A stretch of DNA of 64,000 bases from positions 1,302,001-1,366,000 of the forward strand of contig NZ_CP045651.1 in NCBI RefSeq assembly GCF_009557455.1, given 5' to 3'. Under the pieces are notes generated by a model. The model had not been told where the DNA came from, did not search any database, and saw only the letters and a list, made by a program, of their open reading frames with translations. Positions 42,542-50,738 of this stretch are shown here, one piece after another. How positions within the stretch are numbered: the stretch's first letter is position 1; every line of letters begins with the position of its first letter. The translations under genes and the position numbers were made by a program. Source of the stretch: Alistipes sp. dk3624. Lineage in GTDB: Bacteria; Bacteroidota; Bacteroidia; Bacteroidales; Rikenellaceae.

Positions 42542-42891
42542 GGCGTATTTTGGTTATTGGTAGTTATATATGTGTAACGCGTATCGTATGCCGTTTTCAG
42601 CCAGCAGACAATCAGGAGAACAAGCAGGAGAATACAGCAGACGATAAATTCACGGCTTATCTTCCCTGCGGCTTTACCTTTTATATATGCTCTAATGGCT
42701 CTCCAATTTTTCAGGATGTGGAGTATCGAGAATACCAGAAAGAAGATTGCCGAGACATTGTGCAAGACTGTAAAGAACACTTTTGCAGGAGTGTACGGCT
42801 GGTGGTTCGTCATCTGCAAGGCTACACCGGAAACCGCCAGACAAAGAAAAGTGGCGAAAGTCGCAAGGGATACGAATGGACGCGCGGTCAT
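42538..42891 (-). CDS. DUF4405 membrane protein (cytochrome b-like)
   Basis: 117 residues. Three membrane helices: LATFATFLCLAVSGVALQM, FFTVLHNVSAIFFLVFSILHIL and FIVCCILLLVLLIVCWL. Histidines in LHNVSA and ILHILKNW occupy helix positions used for haem in DUF4405/cytochrome b561-like proteins. It is in an operon with MarR (4 nt upstream) and the ferredoxin (overlapping), so a small membrane electron-transfer module is likely. Confidence 0.82.
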   Translation of the reverse strand: MTARPFVSLATFATFLCLAVSGVALQMTNHQPYTPAKVFFTVLHNVSAIFFLVFSILHILKNWRAIRAYIKGKAAGKISREFIVCCILLLVLLIVCWLKTAYDTRYTYITTNNQNTP

Positions 42892-42895
42892 TTTG

Positions 42896-43324
42896 TTATT
42901 TTTTTTGACTGATGGCCTCGATTTTGTTTTTCAGATGTGTCAGCACCTTGCCGTATATATCCAGGTCGGATTTGCTCACTCCGTCAAACAAAAAGTTCGA
43001 CAGGCTGTCCAATTCGGCATCTGCCGACACCAATAGCTGCCTTCCCCTTTCCGTTATCTGTATGACATTCATACGCTTGTCATTCGCCGTATTTGAACGG
43101 GTTATCAATCCCTGACTTTCAAACAGATTGATATGGCGTAAAATTGCGGACTTGTCCTTTTTTAATGTGTCTGCGATTTCCTGTTGAATCATGCTTGCTT
43201 TATGCCGTATAGCCATAAGGACACCTAAAGACTCGACCGGAATCTCCAGCTTCCCGGATATCCGTTTCTTAAACGTGAACTGTAATTCTTTGGCGACCAG
43301 TACAAAGAATAGAATGTCATTCAT
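42896..43324 (-). CDS. MarR-family transcriptional regulator
   Basis: 142 residues. Winged helix-turn-helix at about 40-100: MIQQEIADTLKKDKSAILRHINLFESQGLITRS, then the wing TANDKRMNVIQITERGRQLL with the conserved DxRxxxxxxTxxG pattern. N- and C-terminal helices for dimerisation flank it. It probably represses its own operon (MarR-DUF4405-ferredoxin) via the perfect palindrome at 43360-43384. Confidence 0.9.
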   Translation of the reverse strand: MNDILFFVLVAKELQFTFKKRISGKLEIPVESLGVLMAIRHKASMIQQEIADTLKKDKSAILRHINLFESQGLITRSNTANDKRMNVIQITERGRQLLVSADAELDSLSNFLFDGVSKSDLDIYGKVLTHLKNKIEAISQKK

Positions 43325-43347
43325 GCTTCACTCTCTTTTTATGGGCA

Positions 43348-43355
43348 CAAAAGCA
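43348..43355 (-). promoter_or_regulatory. Probable -7 element (TGCTTTTG) of the MarR operon
   Basis: One mismatch from TAnnTTTG, 23 nt upstream of the MarR start and directly adjoining the palindromic operator. Confidence 0.45.
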
Positions 43356-43359
43356 GCAA

Positions 43360-43384
43360 TATTAGTTGATAATATCAACTAATA
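43360..43384. promoter_or_regulatory. Palindromic operator for the MarR regulator
   Basis: TATTAGTTGAT (43360-43370), spacer AAT, ATCAACTAATA (43374-43384): a perfect 11-bp inverted repeat, the size and symmetry of a MarR dimer site, lying between -10 and -40 of the marR promoter. Confidence 0.7.
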
Positions 43385-43475
43385 GATAGATTGGCGATTT
43401 AGCCAATCTTAACAGTTCCCCCTCACACTCTTTTGTGCTGTAAAGCGTCGCGGTTCTACGGTGCAACGCTTTTAC

Positions 43476-43871
43476 TCAACAGTTCACGTTACCGCAATCA
43501 ATGCATTTTCCAGTATGGACGCAAAGGACGCCGCCGCAATGTGAGCAACGTCATTTCGCGTTTTCGTTTCCCCAAAACACATCCATCCCCAATCGGCGCA
43601 TTTCGGAAAGGTTGTTCATAAGTGATTCCTTCATCGGATACTCATGCTGATATTTTTCTTCCATTCCGAGGATATGTCCGCATGGATAATGCCGACATTT
43701 GTCGCAATAGCCGTCATCCAAGTTCCGGCGATGTTCATAGAACGCAATTTTGCATAACCGGGCGCAATGTTCGGGTTTGCCTTCTCCATCGCTCCAACAA
43801 CCCGGATAAGGCGGATTTTTCCCCAGTCGGGCGATACAGACACTGCAATCCAGTCCGCAGGGGGCTATCAT
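43476..43871 (-). pseudogene. DUF3795 cysteine-rich protein interrupted by an in-frame TGA
   Basis: From the ATG at 43871 (a TTG at 43886 is also in frame) MIAPCGLDCSVCIARLGKNPPYPGCW begins a DUF3795 protein, with further cysteine pairs in HCARLCK and YCDKCRHYPCG. The frame stops at TGA 43551-43553 after residue 106. The same frame then continues for 24 codons, RCSHCGGVLCVH...KCIDCGNVNC, a zinc-ribbon tail, to a second TGA at 43476. Family members I know end in this kind of ribbon, often preceded by Trp, so a TGG-to-TGA nonsense change is the simplest reading. The truncated form may still be made. Confidence 0.7.
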
Positions 43872-43946
43872 TTCTTTTGTGAACAAAACCTAAGTCAATC
43901 TTATCACAGTTATTAATCCCGTTATTCATAGCACAAAATAATGCAT

Positions 43947-44176
43947 TTAGATAATCCGCGTTTCTGTTCTAATAAAAATGCCAGGCAATTCCGAAACCCG
44001 GCTTACTGCCTCTATCTTGGTTCCCATTACCACATCCGCATACACCTGTGTTGAATGAATATCGGAATGTCCGAGCAGCTTGCCAACCGTATATAGATCG
44101 CCCTCGGCTGCCAGCGCAAGCACGGCAAAGGCGTCGTTGTCCGTTTGCCGTGCGCCGACATGCAGCAACCGATCCG
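43947..44176 (-). pseudogene. C-terminal fragment of a tyrosine recombinase (integrase)
   Basis: The frame has LALAAEGDLYTVGKLLGHSDIHSTQVYADVVMGTKIEAVSRV, matching the end of Bacteroides phage-type integrases: the GH box (KLLGHSDIHSTQ) and the catalytic tyrosine (QVYADV). The preceding Arg box and the N-terminal domains are missing; GARQTDNDAFAVL looks like a corrupted HxLRHTFA box. It ends against the MFS gene and marks the right border of the eroded element. Confidence 0.75.
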
Positions 44177-44185
44177 CCGGCGTAA

Positions 44186-45619
44186 TTACCGGTCGGCGAT
44201 CGGTTTGTATTTCGGAACCAACGCCTTCATCACGCACCACGCCACGACATAGGCTACGGCGCAAAAGATAAATGCGATCGCATATCCGGCCGGTTTGCCC
44301 TCGAATCCCATGAACGCGAGGTTCGCGTCGCCGCTGTAAGTGAACAGCATCCCGGCTCCTTTCTGAATAAATACCGAGCCGAGGCCGCCCGCCATACCGC
44401 CGATACCGGTAATCGTGGCGATCGCGCTACGCGGAAACATATCGCCGACCGTCGAAAAAATGTTTGCCGACCAAGCCTGGTGCGCCGAGGCCCCGACCGA
44501 AATCAGCAGGATCGGCACCCAATAGCTAAGGTATCCCAGCGGCTGCGCCAACAGTACCACGAGCGGAAAAAACGCGATAATCAGCATCGCCCGCATACGT
44601 CCGGCATAAGGGTTCATACCCCGGTTGATGAAATAGGTCGGAAATTTTCCGCCGAACACCGAACCGAACACCGTGATCGTGTAGAGCACCGCGATCGGCC
44701 ATGCGATCTGCGTGCCGACCATGCCGTACTGCGCCTTCAGGTAGGCGGGCGTCCAGAACAGAAAGAACCACCACACGCCGTCGGTCATGAACTTGCCGAA
44801 CGCGAACGCCCAGGTCTGACGGTATTTCATGCATTCGACGAACGACATTTTGCGCGCCGGAGCTTCGGCCGCGACCAGACCGGCGGCGGCGTCCGCCTCG
44901 ATATCCTGATTGATATAGGCGCGCTCGGCGGCGTTCATTTTCGTATTTTCTTCCGGCCTCTTGTAAACGAACTGCCAGATCCCGAGCCAGACGAACCCGA
45001 CCAGGCCGACGACGATGAACGCCGTCTCCCACCCCCACAGTTCGGCCATTACCGGCACGGTCAGCGGGGCCACGATGGCTCCGACGTTCGCCCCGGAATT
45101 AAAGATCCCGGTCGCGAAAGCCCGGTCCTTTTTCGGGAAATATTCGGCCGTCGCCTTGATCGCCGCCGGGAAGTTGCCCGCTTCGCCGAGCGCCAGTACG
45201 CAGCGGCAGACGACGAAGGCCGTCACGCTGACCATCGAGATCTGCGCGACGAGATCGGCCCCCTGCGCCAGGCGCAACGCCTCGGCGTTTTCGAGACCTA
45301 CCCACCGCTCGGTCACGACGCCGCACACGGCGTGCAGCGCCGCGCCCAGCGACCAGACGGCAATCGACCACGCATACCCTTTTTTCGTTCCTACCCGGTC
45401 TACGAAACGGCCGGCGAACAGCATCGATACGGCGTAGAATAACGAAAACACAGCCGTTATGGAACCGTAGTCGTTATCCGTCCAGTGAAACTCCTCCTCA
45501 AGGATCGGCTGCAGCAACGACAGCACCTGGCGGTCGAGGTAGTTGACCGTCGTCGCAAAAAACAGCATCGAGCAGATCACCCACCGGTAATTGGTCATTT
45601 TTTCGTTCAGTTTGCTCAT
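44186..45619 (-). CDS. MFS transporter, hexuronate type (ExuT-like)
   Basis: 477 residues, twelve membrane helices. It starts MTNYRWVICSMLFFATTVNYLDRQVLSLLQPIL, typical of the anion:cation symporter MFS group that imports glucuronate and galacturonate. GEAGNFPAAIKATAEYFPKKDRAFATGIFNSGANVGAI is the conserved helix 4-5 region. It is the last gene of the minus-strand operon uxaC-kdgK-eda-MFS, 31 nt after eda, so it supplies the substrate. Confidence 0.9.
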   Translation of the reverse strand: MSKLNEKMTNYRWVICSMLFFATTVNYLDRQVLSLLQPILEEEFHWTDNDYGSITAVFSLFYAVSMLFAGRFVDRVGTKKGYAWSIAVWSLGAALHAVCGVVTERWVGLENAEALRLAQGADLVAQISMVSVTAFVVCRCVLALGEAGNFPAAIKATAEYFPKKDRAFATGIFNSGANVGAIVAPLTVPVMAELWGWETAFIVVGLVGFVWLGIWQFVYKRPEENTKMNAAERAYINQDIEADAAAGLVAAEAPARKMSFVECMKYRQTWAFAFGKFMTDGVWWFFLFWTPAYLKAQYGMVGTQIAWPIAVLYTITVFGSVFGGKFPTYFINRGMNPYAGRMRAMLIIAFFPLVVLLAQPLGYLSYWVPILLISVGASAHQAWSANIFSTVGDMFPRSAIATITGIGGMAGGLGSVFIQKGAGMLFTYSGDANLAFMGFEGKPAGYAIAFIFCAVAYVVAWCVMKALVPKYKPIADR

Positions 45620-45650
45620 CGTAGGTTGAAGTTTGGTTAGTTAGTTTCGG

Positions 45651-46322
45651 TTATTTCCGGTATTTGGCGACGATCGACAGCGCCTCGCGGCATTTGCCGG
45701 CGATCGAATCCCAATCCCCGGCGGCGATCGCCTCGGCTGGGAATAGTTTCGAGCCCATGCCGACGCAAGTGATCCCCGCACGGAACCAACCGGACAGATT
45801 TTCTTCGGTCGGCTCGACTGCGCCGGTAGCCATCAACATGCTCCACGGCATCGGGGCCTTGATGTTTTTGACGAACGACGGACCGCCGACGCACCCCGCC
45901 GGGAAAATTTTACACAGGTCGCAGCCGGCCTCCTGCGCCGCGCTGATCTCGGTGACCGAACCGCAACCCGGCGTGTAGGGAACGAGCCGCCGGTTGCAGA
46001 CCTTCGCGACGTCCGGGTTGTACATCGGGCCAACGATGAAATTCGCGCCGAGCTGGATGTACAGCGCCGCCGTCGGGCCGTCGACGACCGAACCCGCGCC
46101 CAGCACCATGCCGGGACATTCGGCGGCTGCGAATTTCGACAGTTCGGCGAACACCTCGTGGGCGAATTCGCCGCGGTTCGTAAATTCGAACGCACGGATC
46201 CCGCCGTCGTAGCACGCTTTCAGCACGTCTTTGGCCGTTTGCGAACATTGGTGGTAAAATACCGGGACGATGCCGGTCGAAACGATCGCCGACAATGTCT
46301 CTATTTTTGAAAATCTTGCCAT
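45651..46322 (-). CDS. eda: KDPG/KHG aldolase
   Basis: Cleaves 2-keto-3-deoxy-6-phosphogluconate to pyruvate and glyceraldehyde 3-phosphate. 223 residues, class I TIM barrel. Catalytic glutamate is in FEFTNRG (E46), the phosphate/substrate contact in GAGSV, the CPGCG-like loop reads [10 protein letters not shown], and the Schiff-base lysine is in CDLCKIFPA (K138). It follows kdgK, whose product it uses. Confidence 0.95.
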   Translation of the reverse strand: MARFSKIETLSAIVSTGIVPVFYHQCSQTAKDVLKACYDGGIRAFEFTNRGEFAHEVFAELSKFAAAECPGMVLGAGSVVDGPTAALYIQLGANFIVGPMYNPDVAKVCNRRLVPYTPGCGSVTEISAAQEAGCDLCKIFPAGCVGGPSFVKNIKAPMPWSMLMATGAVEPTEENLSGWFRAGITCVGMGSKLFPAEAIAAGDWDSIAGKCREALSIVAKYRK

Positions 46323-46356
46323 TTTTCCGTGTTTTTAAGGTTGAACGATACGCGAG

Positions 46357-47394
46357 TCAGCGGACAACGCGGCCCGATCCGTCTCCTTTCATCAGGTTTT
46401 CCACTTCCGCAACCGTTACCAGATTGAAATCTCCGTAAATCGTATGTTTCAGCGCCGAAGCCGCCACCGCGAAGTTCAGCGCGCGGCGGTCGTCGCCGTA
46501 GGCCAGCAGCCCGTAGATCAGGCCGCCCATGAACGAATCGCCTCCGCCGACCCGGTCGACGATGTCGGTGATATCGTAGGTCGGAGCCTGCAACAGTTCC
46601 CGGCCGTTCCACAACACGCCGCTCCAGGTGTTATGATCGGCGTTCACCGCGCCGCGCAACGTAATGACCACGCGTTTGGCCCGCGGAAAACGCGCCGTGA
46701 GCTGGCGGCAGACCGATTCGAAACGCGCGCCGTCGACGCGCCCGCCGGTCGATGCGGCATCGAAGCCTTCAGGTTTGATGCCGAACACTTTTTCGGCATC
46801 TTCCTCGTTGCCGAGAATCAGGTCGCACCCTTCGACCAGCGCCGGCATCACTTCGGCCGCCGTCTTGCCGTATTTCCACAGGTTTTTGCGGTAGTTCAGG
46901 TCGGTCGACACCGGAATGCCAAGCCGGTTGGCCGTGCGGATCGCTTCGAGGCAGGCGTCGGCAGCCCCCTGGCTAATTGCCGGCGTAATGCCCGTCCAAT
47001 GGAACCACGATGCGTCCTGCAACGCTTTTTCCCAATCGACCATGCCCGGAGCGATCTCCGAAACGGACGAATGCGCGCGGTCGTAAACCACTTTGCTCGG
47101 CCGCGCTACGGCCCCGGTTTCGAGGAAATAAATCCCCAGCCGGTCGCCGCCGTACACGACATGCGACGTGCCTACGCCGTATTTGCGCAACTCGCGCAGG
47201 CAGCTATCCGCAATATCGTTTTTCGGCACGCGCGTTACGAATTCGACCGGCAGGCCGTAATTGGCCAGCGAAACGGCTACGTTCGCCTCGCCGCCGCCGA
47301 ACGTGGCGGTGAACGAACCGGCCTGTCCGAAGCGCAGGCGATCCGGAGTCGCCAGACGCAGCATCACCTCCCCGAAAGTTACAACTTTTGACAT
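46357..47394 (-). CDS. kdgK: 2-keto-3-deoxygluconate kinase (PfkB family)
   Basis: 345 residues. PfkB-type fold: substrate loop GEVMLRLATPD and FGGGEANVAVSLANYG at the N-terminus, and the catalytic DRVGGGDSFMGGLIYGLL near residue 280 (base Asp in GGGDSF). It phosphorylates 2-keto-3-deoxygluconate for Eda. Placed between uxaC (86 nt upstream) and eda (34 nt downstream), so its role in hexuronate breakdown is well supported. Confidence 0.93.
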   Translation of the reverse strand: MSKVVTFGEVMLRLATPDRLRFGQAGSFTATFGGGEANVAVSLANYGLPVEFVTRVPKNDIADSCLRELRKYGVGTSHVVYGGDRLGIYFLETGAVARPSKVVYDRAHSSVSEIAPGMVDWEKALQDASWFHWTGITPAISQGAADACLEAIRTANRLGIPVSTDLNYRKNLWKYGKTAAEVMPALVEGCDLILGNEEDAEKVFGIKPEGFDAASTGGRVDGARFESVCRQLTARFPRAKRVVITLRGAVNADHNTWSGVLWNGRELLQAPTYDITDIVDRVGGGDSFMGGLIYGLLAYGDDRRALNFAVAASALKHTIYGDFNLVTVAEVENLMKGDGSGRVVR

Positions 47395-47479
47395 ATTTTT
47401 AGCGTTTTTAACAATTCCGAACTATGAGAGTCGCATCGCGGGCATCGGTTTCGAGGTAGCCCGCCCGTAAAACGTTTTC

Positions 47480-48907
47480 CTATTGTCGCTTATCATCGTT
47501 TTCGAAAAAACCGAAATAACGCTCGGCGTTGCCGTAGCAGATATCCTCGACCAACTGCCCGATAAACGCCGTCTCGCTGCGCGGCAATCGCCCGCTCTCG
47601 ATGTCGGCGCCGATCACGTCGCACAGGATACGGCGGAAATATTCGTGACGCGGGTACGACAGAAAACTGCGCGAATCGGTCAGCATCCCGACGAAACGCC
47701 CCAGCAACCCGAAGGCCGACAGCGTATCGATCTGGTGGCGCATACCCCGCTCCTGGTCGAGGAACCACCACGCCGAACCCAACTGCATCTTACCCGGCAC
47801 CGATCCGTCGTTGAACGAATAGGCCATCGCGGCCAGCACTTCGAAATCTTTCGGATTCAGGTTATACAGAATGGTTTTGGCCAGCGCGCCGCGCGACTCG
47901 AGCCGGTCGAAGAAACGGTGTCCCGCTTCGGCGCAGGGCTTATCGCCGATGGCGTCGTAGCCGGTATCGGGGCCGAGCCTGCGGAACATCCGGGTGTTCG
48001 GATTGCGGATCGGCCCGATGTGGAACTGCTGCGTCCACCCCTTTTCGCTGTCCATCACGGCCAGTTCGAACAACAGACCGCCCTGCAACTGCGCGACTTC
48101 TTGCGGATGGAGCGTGCTGCCGCCGCGCACTTTATCGAAAATGCGACGCAAGTCGTTTTCGGTATAATCGTCCGTCGGGAAGGTATCCATCCCGTGATCG
48201 GAAAGGCGGCATCCCGCCGCTGCGAAGCAGTCGTGCCGCCTACGCAACGCGTCCAACAACTGAGCATACGAGCCGATCGAAACGTCCGACGCCTCTTCGA
48301 GCCGTGCGAGGTATCCGTTGTAGTCCGCCGCATCGGCTACGGCCAACGCCCGGTCGGGACGCCACGTAGGCAACACCCGGACGGCAAAATCGCCGGCAGC
48401 CAACTCGCGGTGGTATTCCAGCGAATCGACCGGATCGTCGGTCGTACAGACCGCCCGAACGTTGCACCGCCGCATCAACGCCTGCGCCGTAAACGCGTCG
48501 GTCGCCAGCGCGGCGTTGCAGGCGTCGTAAATTTCACGCGCCGTAGCGGGCGACAGCACCCGGTCGATCCCGAACAGCCGGGCCAGTTCGAGGTGCGTCC
48601 AGTGGTACAACGGATTCCGCATCGTATACGGAACCGTTTCGGCCCACTTCCCGAACTTCTCGTAATCGCTTCGGGAGCCGGTTATATACTCTTCCGAAAC
48701 GCCGTTGGCCCGCATCGCGCGCCATTTATAATGGTCGCCGCCGAGCCATGCCTCGGTAATACCACTGAAACGGTGGTTGCGGGCGATCATTTTCGGATCG
48801 AGATGACAGTGATAGTCGATGATCGGCATCTTCGCAGCATACCTGTGATAGAGTTCGACGGCCGCATCGGTCGTCAGCATGAAATTTTCTCCTATGAACG
48901 GGCCCAT
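47480..48907 (-). CDS. uxaC: Glucuronate (uronate) isomerase
   Basis: Interconverts glucuronate/fructuronate and galacturonate/tagaturonate. 475 residues from the ATG at 48907, matching the family start (xxPFIGENFML...AAKMPIIDYHCHLDPK). HCHLDP holds metal-binding histidines of the amidohydrolase barrel. Further motifs are NPLYHWTHLELARLFGI, CTTDDPVDSLEYH, and the DSRSFLSYPRHEYFRRILCD C-terminus. It is first in the operon, with TACTTTTG -7 and the palindromic operator upstream. Confidence 0.95.
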   Translation of the reverse strand: MGPFIGENFMLTTDAAVELYHRYAAKMPIIDYHCHLDPKMIARNHRFSGITEAWLGGDHYKWRAMRANGVSEEYITGSRSDYEKFGKWAETVPYTMRNPLYHWTHLELARLFGIDRVLSPATAREIYDACNAALATDAFTAQALMRRCNVRAVCTTDDPVDSLEYHRELAAGDFAVRVLPTWRPDRALAVADAADYNGYLARLEEASDVSIGSYAQLLDALRRRHDCFAAAGCRLSDHGMDTFPTDDYTENDLRRIFDKVRGGSTLHPQEVAQLQGGLLFELAVMDSEKGWTQQFHIGPIRNPNTRMFRRLGPDTGYDAIGDKPCAEAGHRFFDRLESRGALAKTILYNLNPKDFEVLAAMAYSFNDGSVPGKMQLGSAWWFLDQERGMRHQIDTLSAFGLLGRFVGMLTDSRSFLSYPRHEYFRRILCDVIGADIESGRLPRSETAFIGQLVEDICYGNAERYFGFFENDDKRQ

Positions 48908-48962
48908 GTGATTTTCAGATTTTATCGGTCGTTCCCCAGGGGGCCTTCCGATATACCGAAGC

Positions 48963-48970
48963 CAAAAGTA
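48963..48970 (-). promoter_or_regulatory. -7 element (TACTTTTG) of the uxaC operon
   Basis: Exact minus-strand TAnnTTTG match 55 nt upstream of uxaC. The palindrome at 48986-49005 covers the place where its -33 region would be. Confidence 0.65.
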
Positions 48971-48985
48971 ATCAATTTTCCGGAG

Positions 48986-49005
48986 TTTCGTGCACGTGCA
49001 CGAAA
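48986..49005. promoter_or_regulatory. Perfect 20-bp palindromic operator (LacI type)
   Basis: TTTCGTGCACGTGCACGAAA is identical to its reverse complement, with a central CG step as in LacI/GalR operators. It sits between the divergent uxaC operon and lacI-type gene, over the -33 region of the uxaC promoter, and so should repress the operon when bound. Confidence 0.75.
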
Positions 49006-49118
49006 TAAAATTCAGCACTCTGGAAAATATTCGCTATTTTTACCGGGAGTTTTGCTACCGGTACGGACATCCGACGACCGGCCGCAAACCACGGCAAACA
49101 GACAAAACACGACAAGGC

Positions 49119-50192
49119 ATGAGCAAACCGGATAAAAAAGTTACGATAAAAGACGTCGCCCAGCTCGCGGGAGTTTCGAAAGGCACCGTAGACCGGGTGA
49201 TCCACAACCGCGGCGAAGTGTCGGCCGAAAGTTTCCGGAAAGTACAGGAAGTGGTGCGGAAAATCGACTACAAACCGAACGCGTACGCCTCGCTGCTCGC
49301 CTCCCGGCGTCATTACCGGATCACCTGCCTGATGCCCGACTTCGAAGGAGGAGACTTCTGGGAGATCGCGCACCGGGGCGTCCTGCGAGCTTATGAAGAG
49401 TGCCGCGATTTCAATATCGGAGTGCAGGTAGTACGTTACGACCAGTTTCGAGTCGAATCGTTCCGGCAGGCTTGCAGCGACACGCTGGCCGACCTGCCGG
49501 ACGCCGTGCTGATCGTCCCGATGTTCCGCGAAGCCGCGACGGAGTTCGTTACGGAGTTGGCCGGGAAAAAAGTGCCGTTCGTTTTCATCGAATCGAAACT
49601 GCCCGGCACGCCCTACCTGGCCTATTACGGGATGCCGGTCTTCGAAAGCGGCTACCTGGGAGCGAGCCTGCTGTTGCGGAATTCGGCCCCGGCGGAGGTC
49701 GCCTGTTTCCGGTTCCACCGCAGCGGAGACGCGCTCAGCAACACGGCATCGATCCGCCAGGACGGTTTCCTGCATTTCATAAAACAGGAAAAGCAGGCAT
49801 GCCGGCTATGGGTCGACTACTTGTATCCGTCCGACTGTGCGCAAAATACCGAAATCCTCGACCGTTTTTTCGAAGCGCATCCCGACATCCGGCACATCAT
49901 CATCTTCAACTCGCGCGCCTACATCGTAGCCGAATACCTGCAGGCGCACGGCATGGGCTATCGCATCCTGCTCGGTTTCGACCCGCTGGAGCGGAATGTG
50001 AAGTGCATGAAATCGGGCTACCTCGACTATATCATCGCCCAAAAATGCGAAACCCAGGCCTACCGGGGCGTCAGAGCGCTGTGCAACCTGTTCGTTTTCA
50101 AAACCACGCCGGCCAGTGCCGACAACTACATGTCGATGGACATCCTGACCGCCGAAAACGTGAACTACTACATCGACCTGCCCAACGAATAA
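49119..50192 (+). CDS. LacI-family transcriptional regulator of the hexuronate operon
   Basis: 357 residues from the ATG at 49119. HTH at about 8-28 (VTIKDVAQLAGVSKGTVDRVIHNRG) and hinge helix near 45-60 (DYKPNAYASLLASRR). The periplasmic-binding-like sensor domain covers 62-340, with DAVLIVPMF and a C-terminal ILLGFDPLERNV. The HTH is followed by RVIHNRGEVS instead of RVLN, the variant seen in Bacteroidetes sugar regulators. Divergent from uxaC, with an operator between, so it most likely senses a hexuronate or ketodeoxygluconate intermediate. TATTTTTA at 49035-49042 is a near-match -7. Confidence 0.92.
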   Translation: MSKPDKKVTIKDVAQLAGVSKGTVDRVIHNRGEVSAESFRKVQEVVRKIDYKPNAYASLLASRRHYRITCLMPDFEGGDFWEIAHRGVLRAYEECRDFNIGVQVVRYDQFRVESFRQACSDTLADLPDAVLIVPMFREAATEFVTELAGKKVPFVFIESKLPGTPYLAYYGMPVFESGYLGASLLLRNSAPAEVACFRFHRSGDALSNTASIRQDGFLHFIKQEKQACRLWVDYLYPSDCAQNTEILDRFFEAHPDIRHIIIFNSRAYIVAEYLQAHGMGYRILLGFDPLERNVKCMKSGYLDYIIAQKCETQAYRGVRALCNLFVFKTTPASADNYMSMDILTAENVNYYIDLPNE

Positions 50193-50738
50193 CGCACGGC
50201 ATCCGGCTCCGCTTCTATCCGCAGGAGCGGGCCGATTCCGCGACGGCCGTTGGCAGCAAGAACGGCTTCCCGACCGACGATCCGCTCCGGAACACCCGTT
50301 CGGTAAGCGTCTCTTTACCATATACTTATCACATCTGCCGCAAATGAAGAAATCGTCTCCGCCGGGGTATAAAAATATCGGCAGCTTCGTTCGGAAGCTG
50401 CCGATATTCATAAAAGGTTAGTTAGCTTTGATCAATTAGGTAGTGTAAATGTAAGAACTATTTTTCAATTCCCCAAATTTTTAATATACTTTTTCGTCGC
50501 CAACAGAAATAAAGTATGCGGCAAAACCGGAAAACCCGGTCGCCGCATACCCGATAAAAAACCGAACGAAGGAGGTACTCTATTCCAAAACTTCGCTTTT
50601 TTTTATAATTTCTTTTATAACTTCTTACTAAAAATAGATTCTTGAATCAATATATAAATACCTGCCATTCAATACGACTTATAAATCTTCACAACCATTC
50701 ATACGCTCCGTTCGCCCGGTGTCCATACGATATTCAGA
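50193..50738. other. Intergenic region, terminator inside, otherwise nothing recognised
   Basis: 546 bases between the LacI-type and AraC-type genes. Apart from the terminator at 50374-50408 no gene or RNA was recognised; the second half is AT-rich with short unrelated frames. Confidence 0.4.
50374..50408 (+). terminator. Terminator downstream of the LacI-type gene
   Basis: AATATCGGCAGCTTC (50374-50388), loop GTTCG, GAAGCTGCCGATATT (50394-50408), a perfect 15-bp stem. The T-tract is poor (CATAAAAGG). Confidence 0.7.

Noticed and set aside
42180-42563. Plus-strand open frame over the ferredoxin gene
   Set aside because: The minus-strand protein has two perfect 4Fe-4S motifs; the plus frame is its shadow.
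43551-43553. In-frame TGA of the DUF3795 gene as a selenocysteine codon
   Set aside because: No cysteine is expected at this position and no SECIS-like hairpin is visible right after it; a TGG-to-TGA change is simpler.
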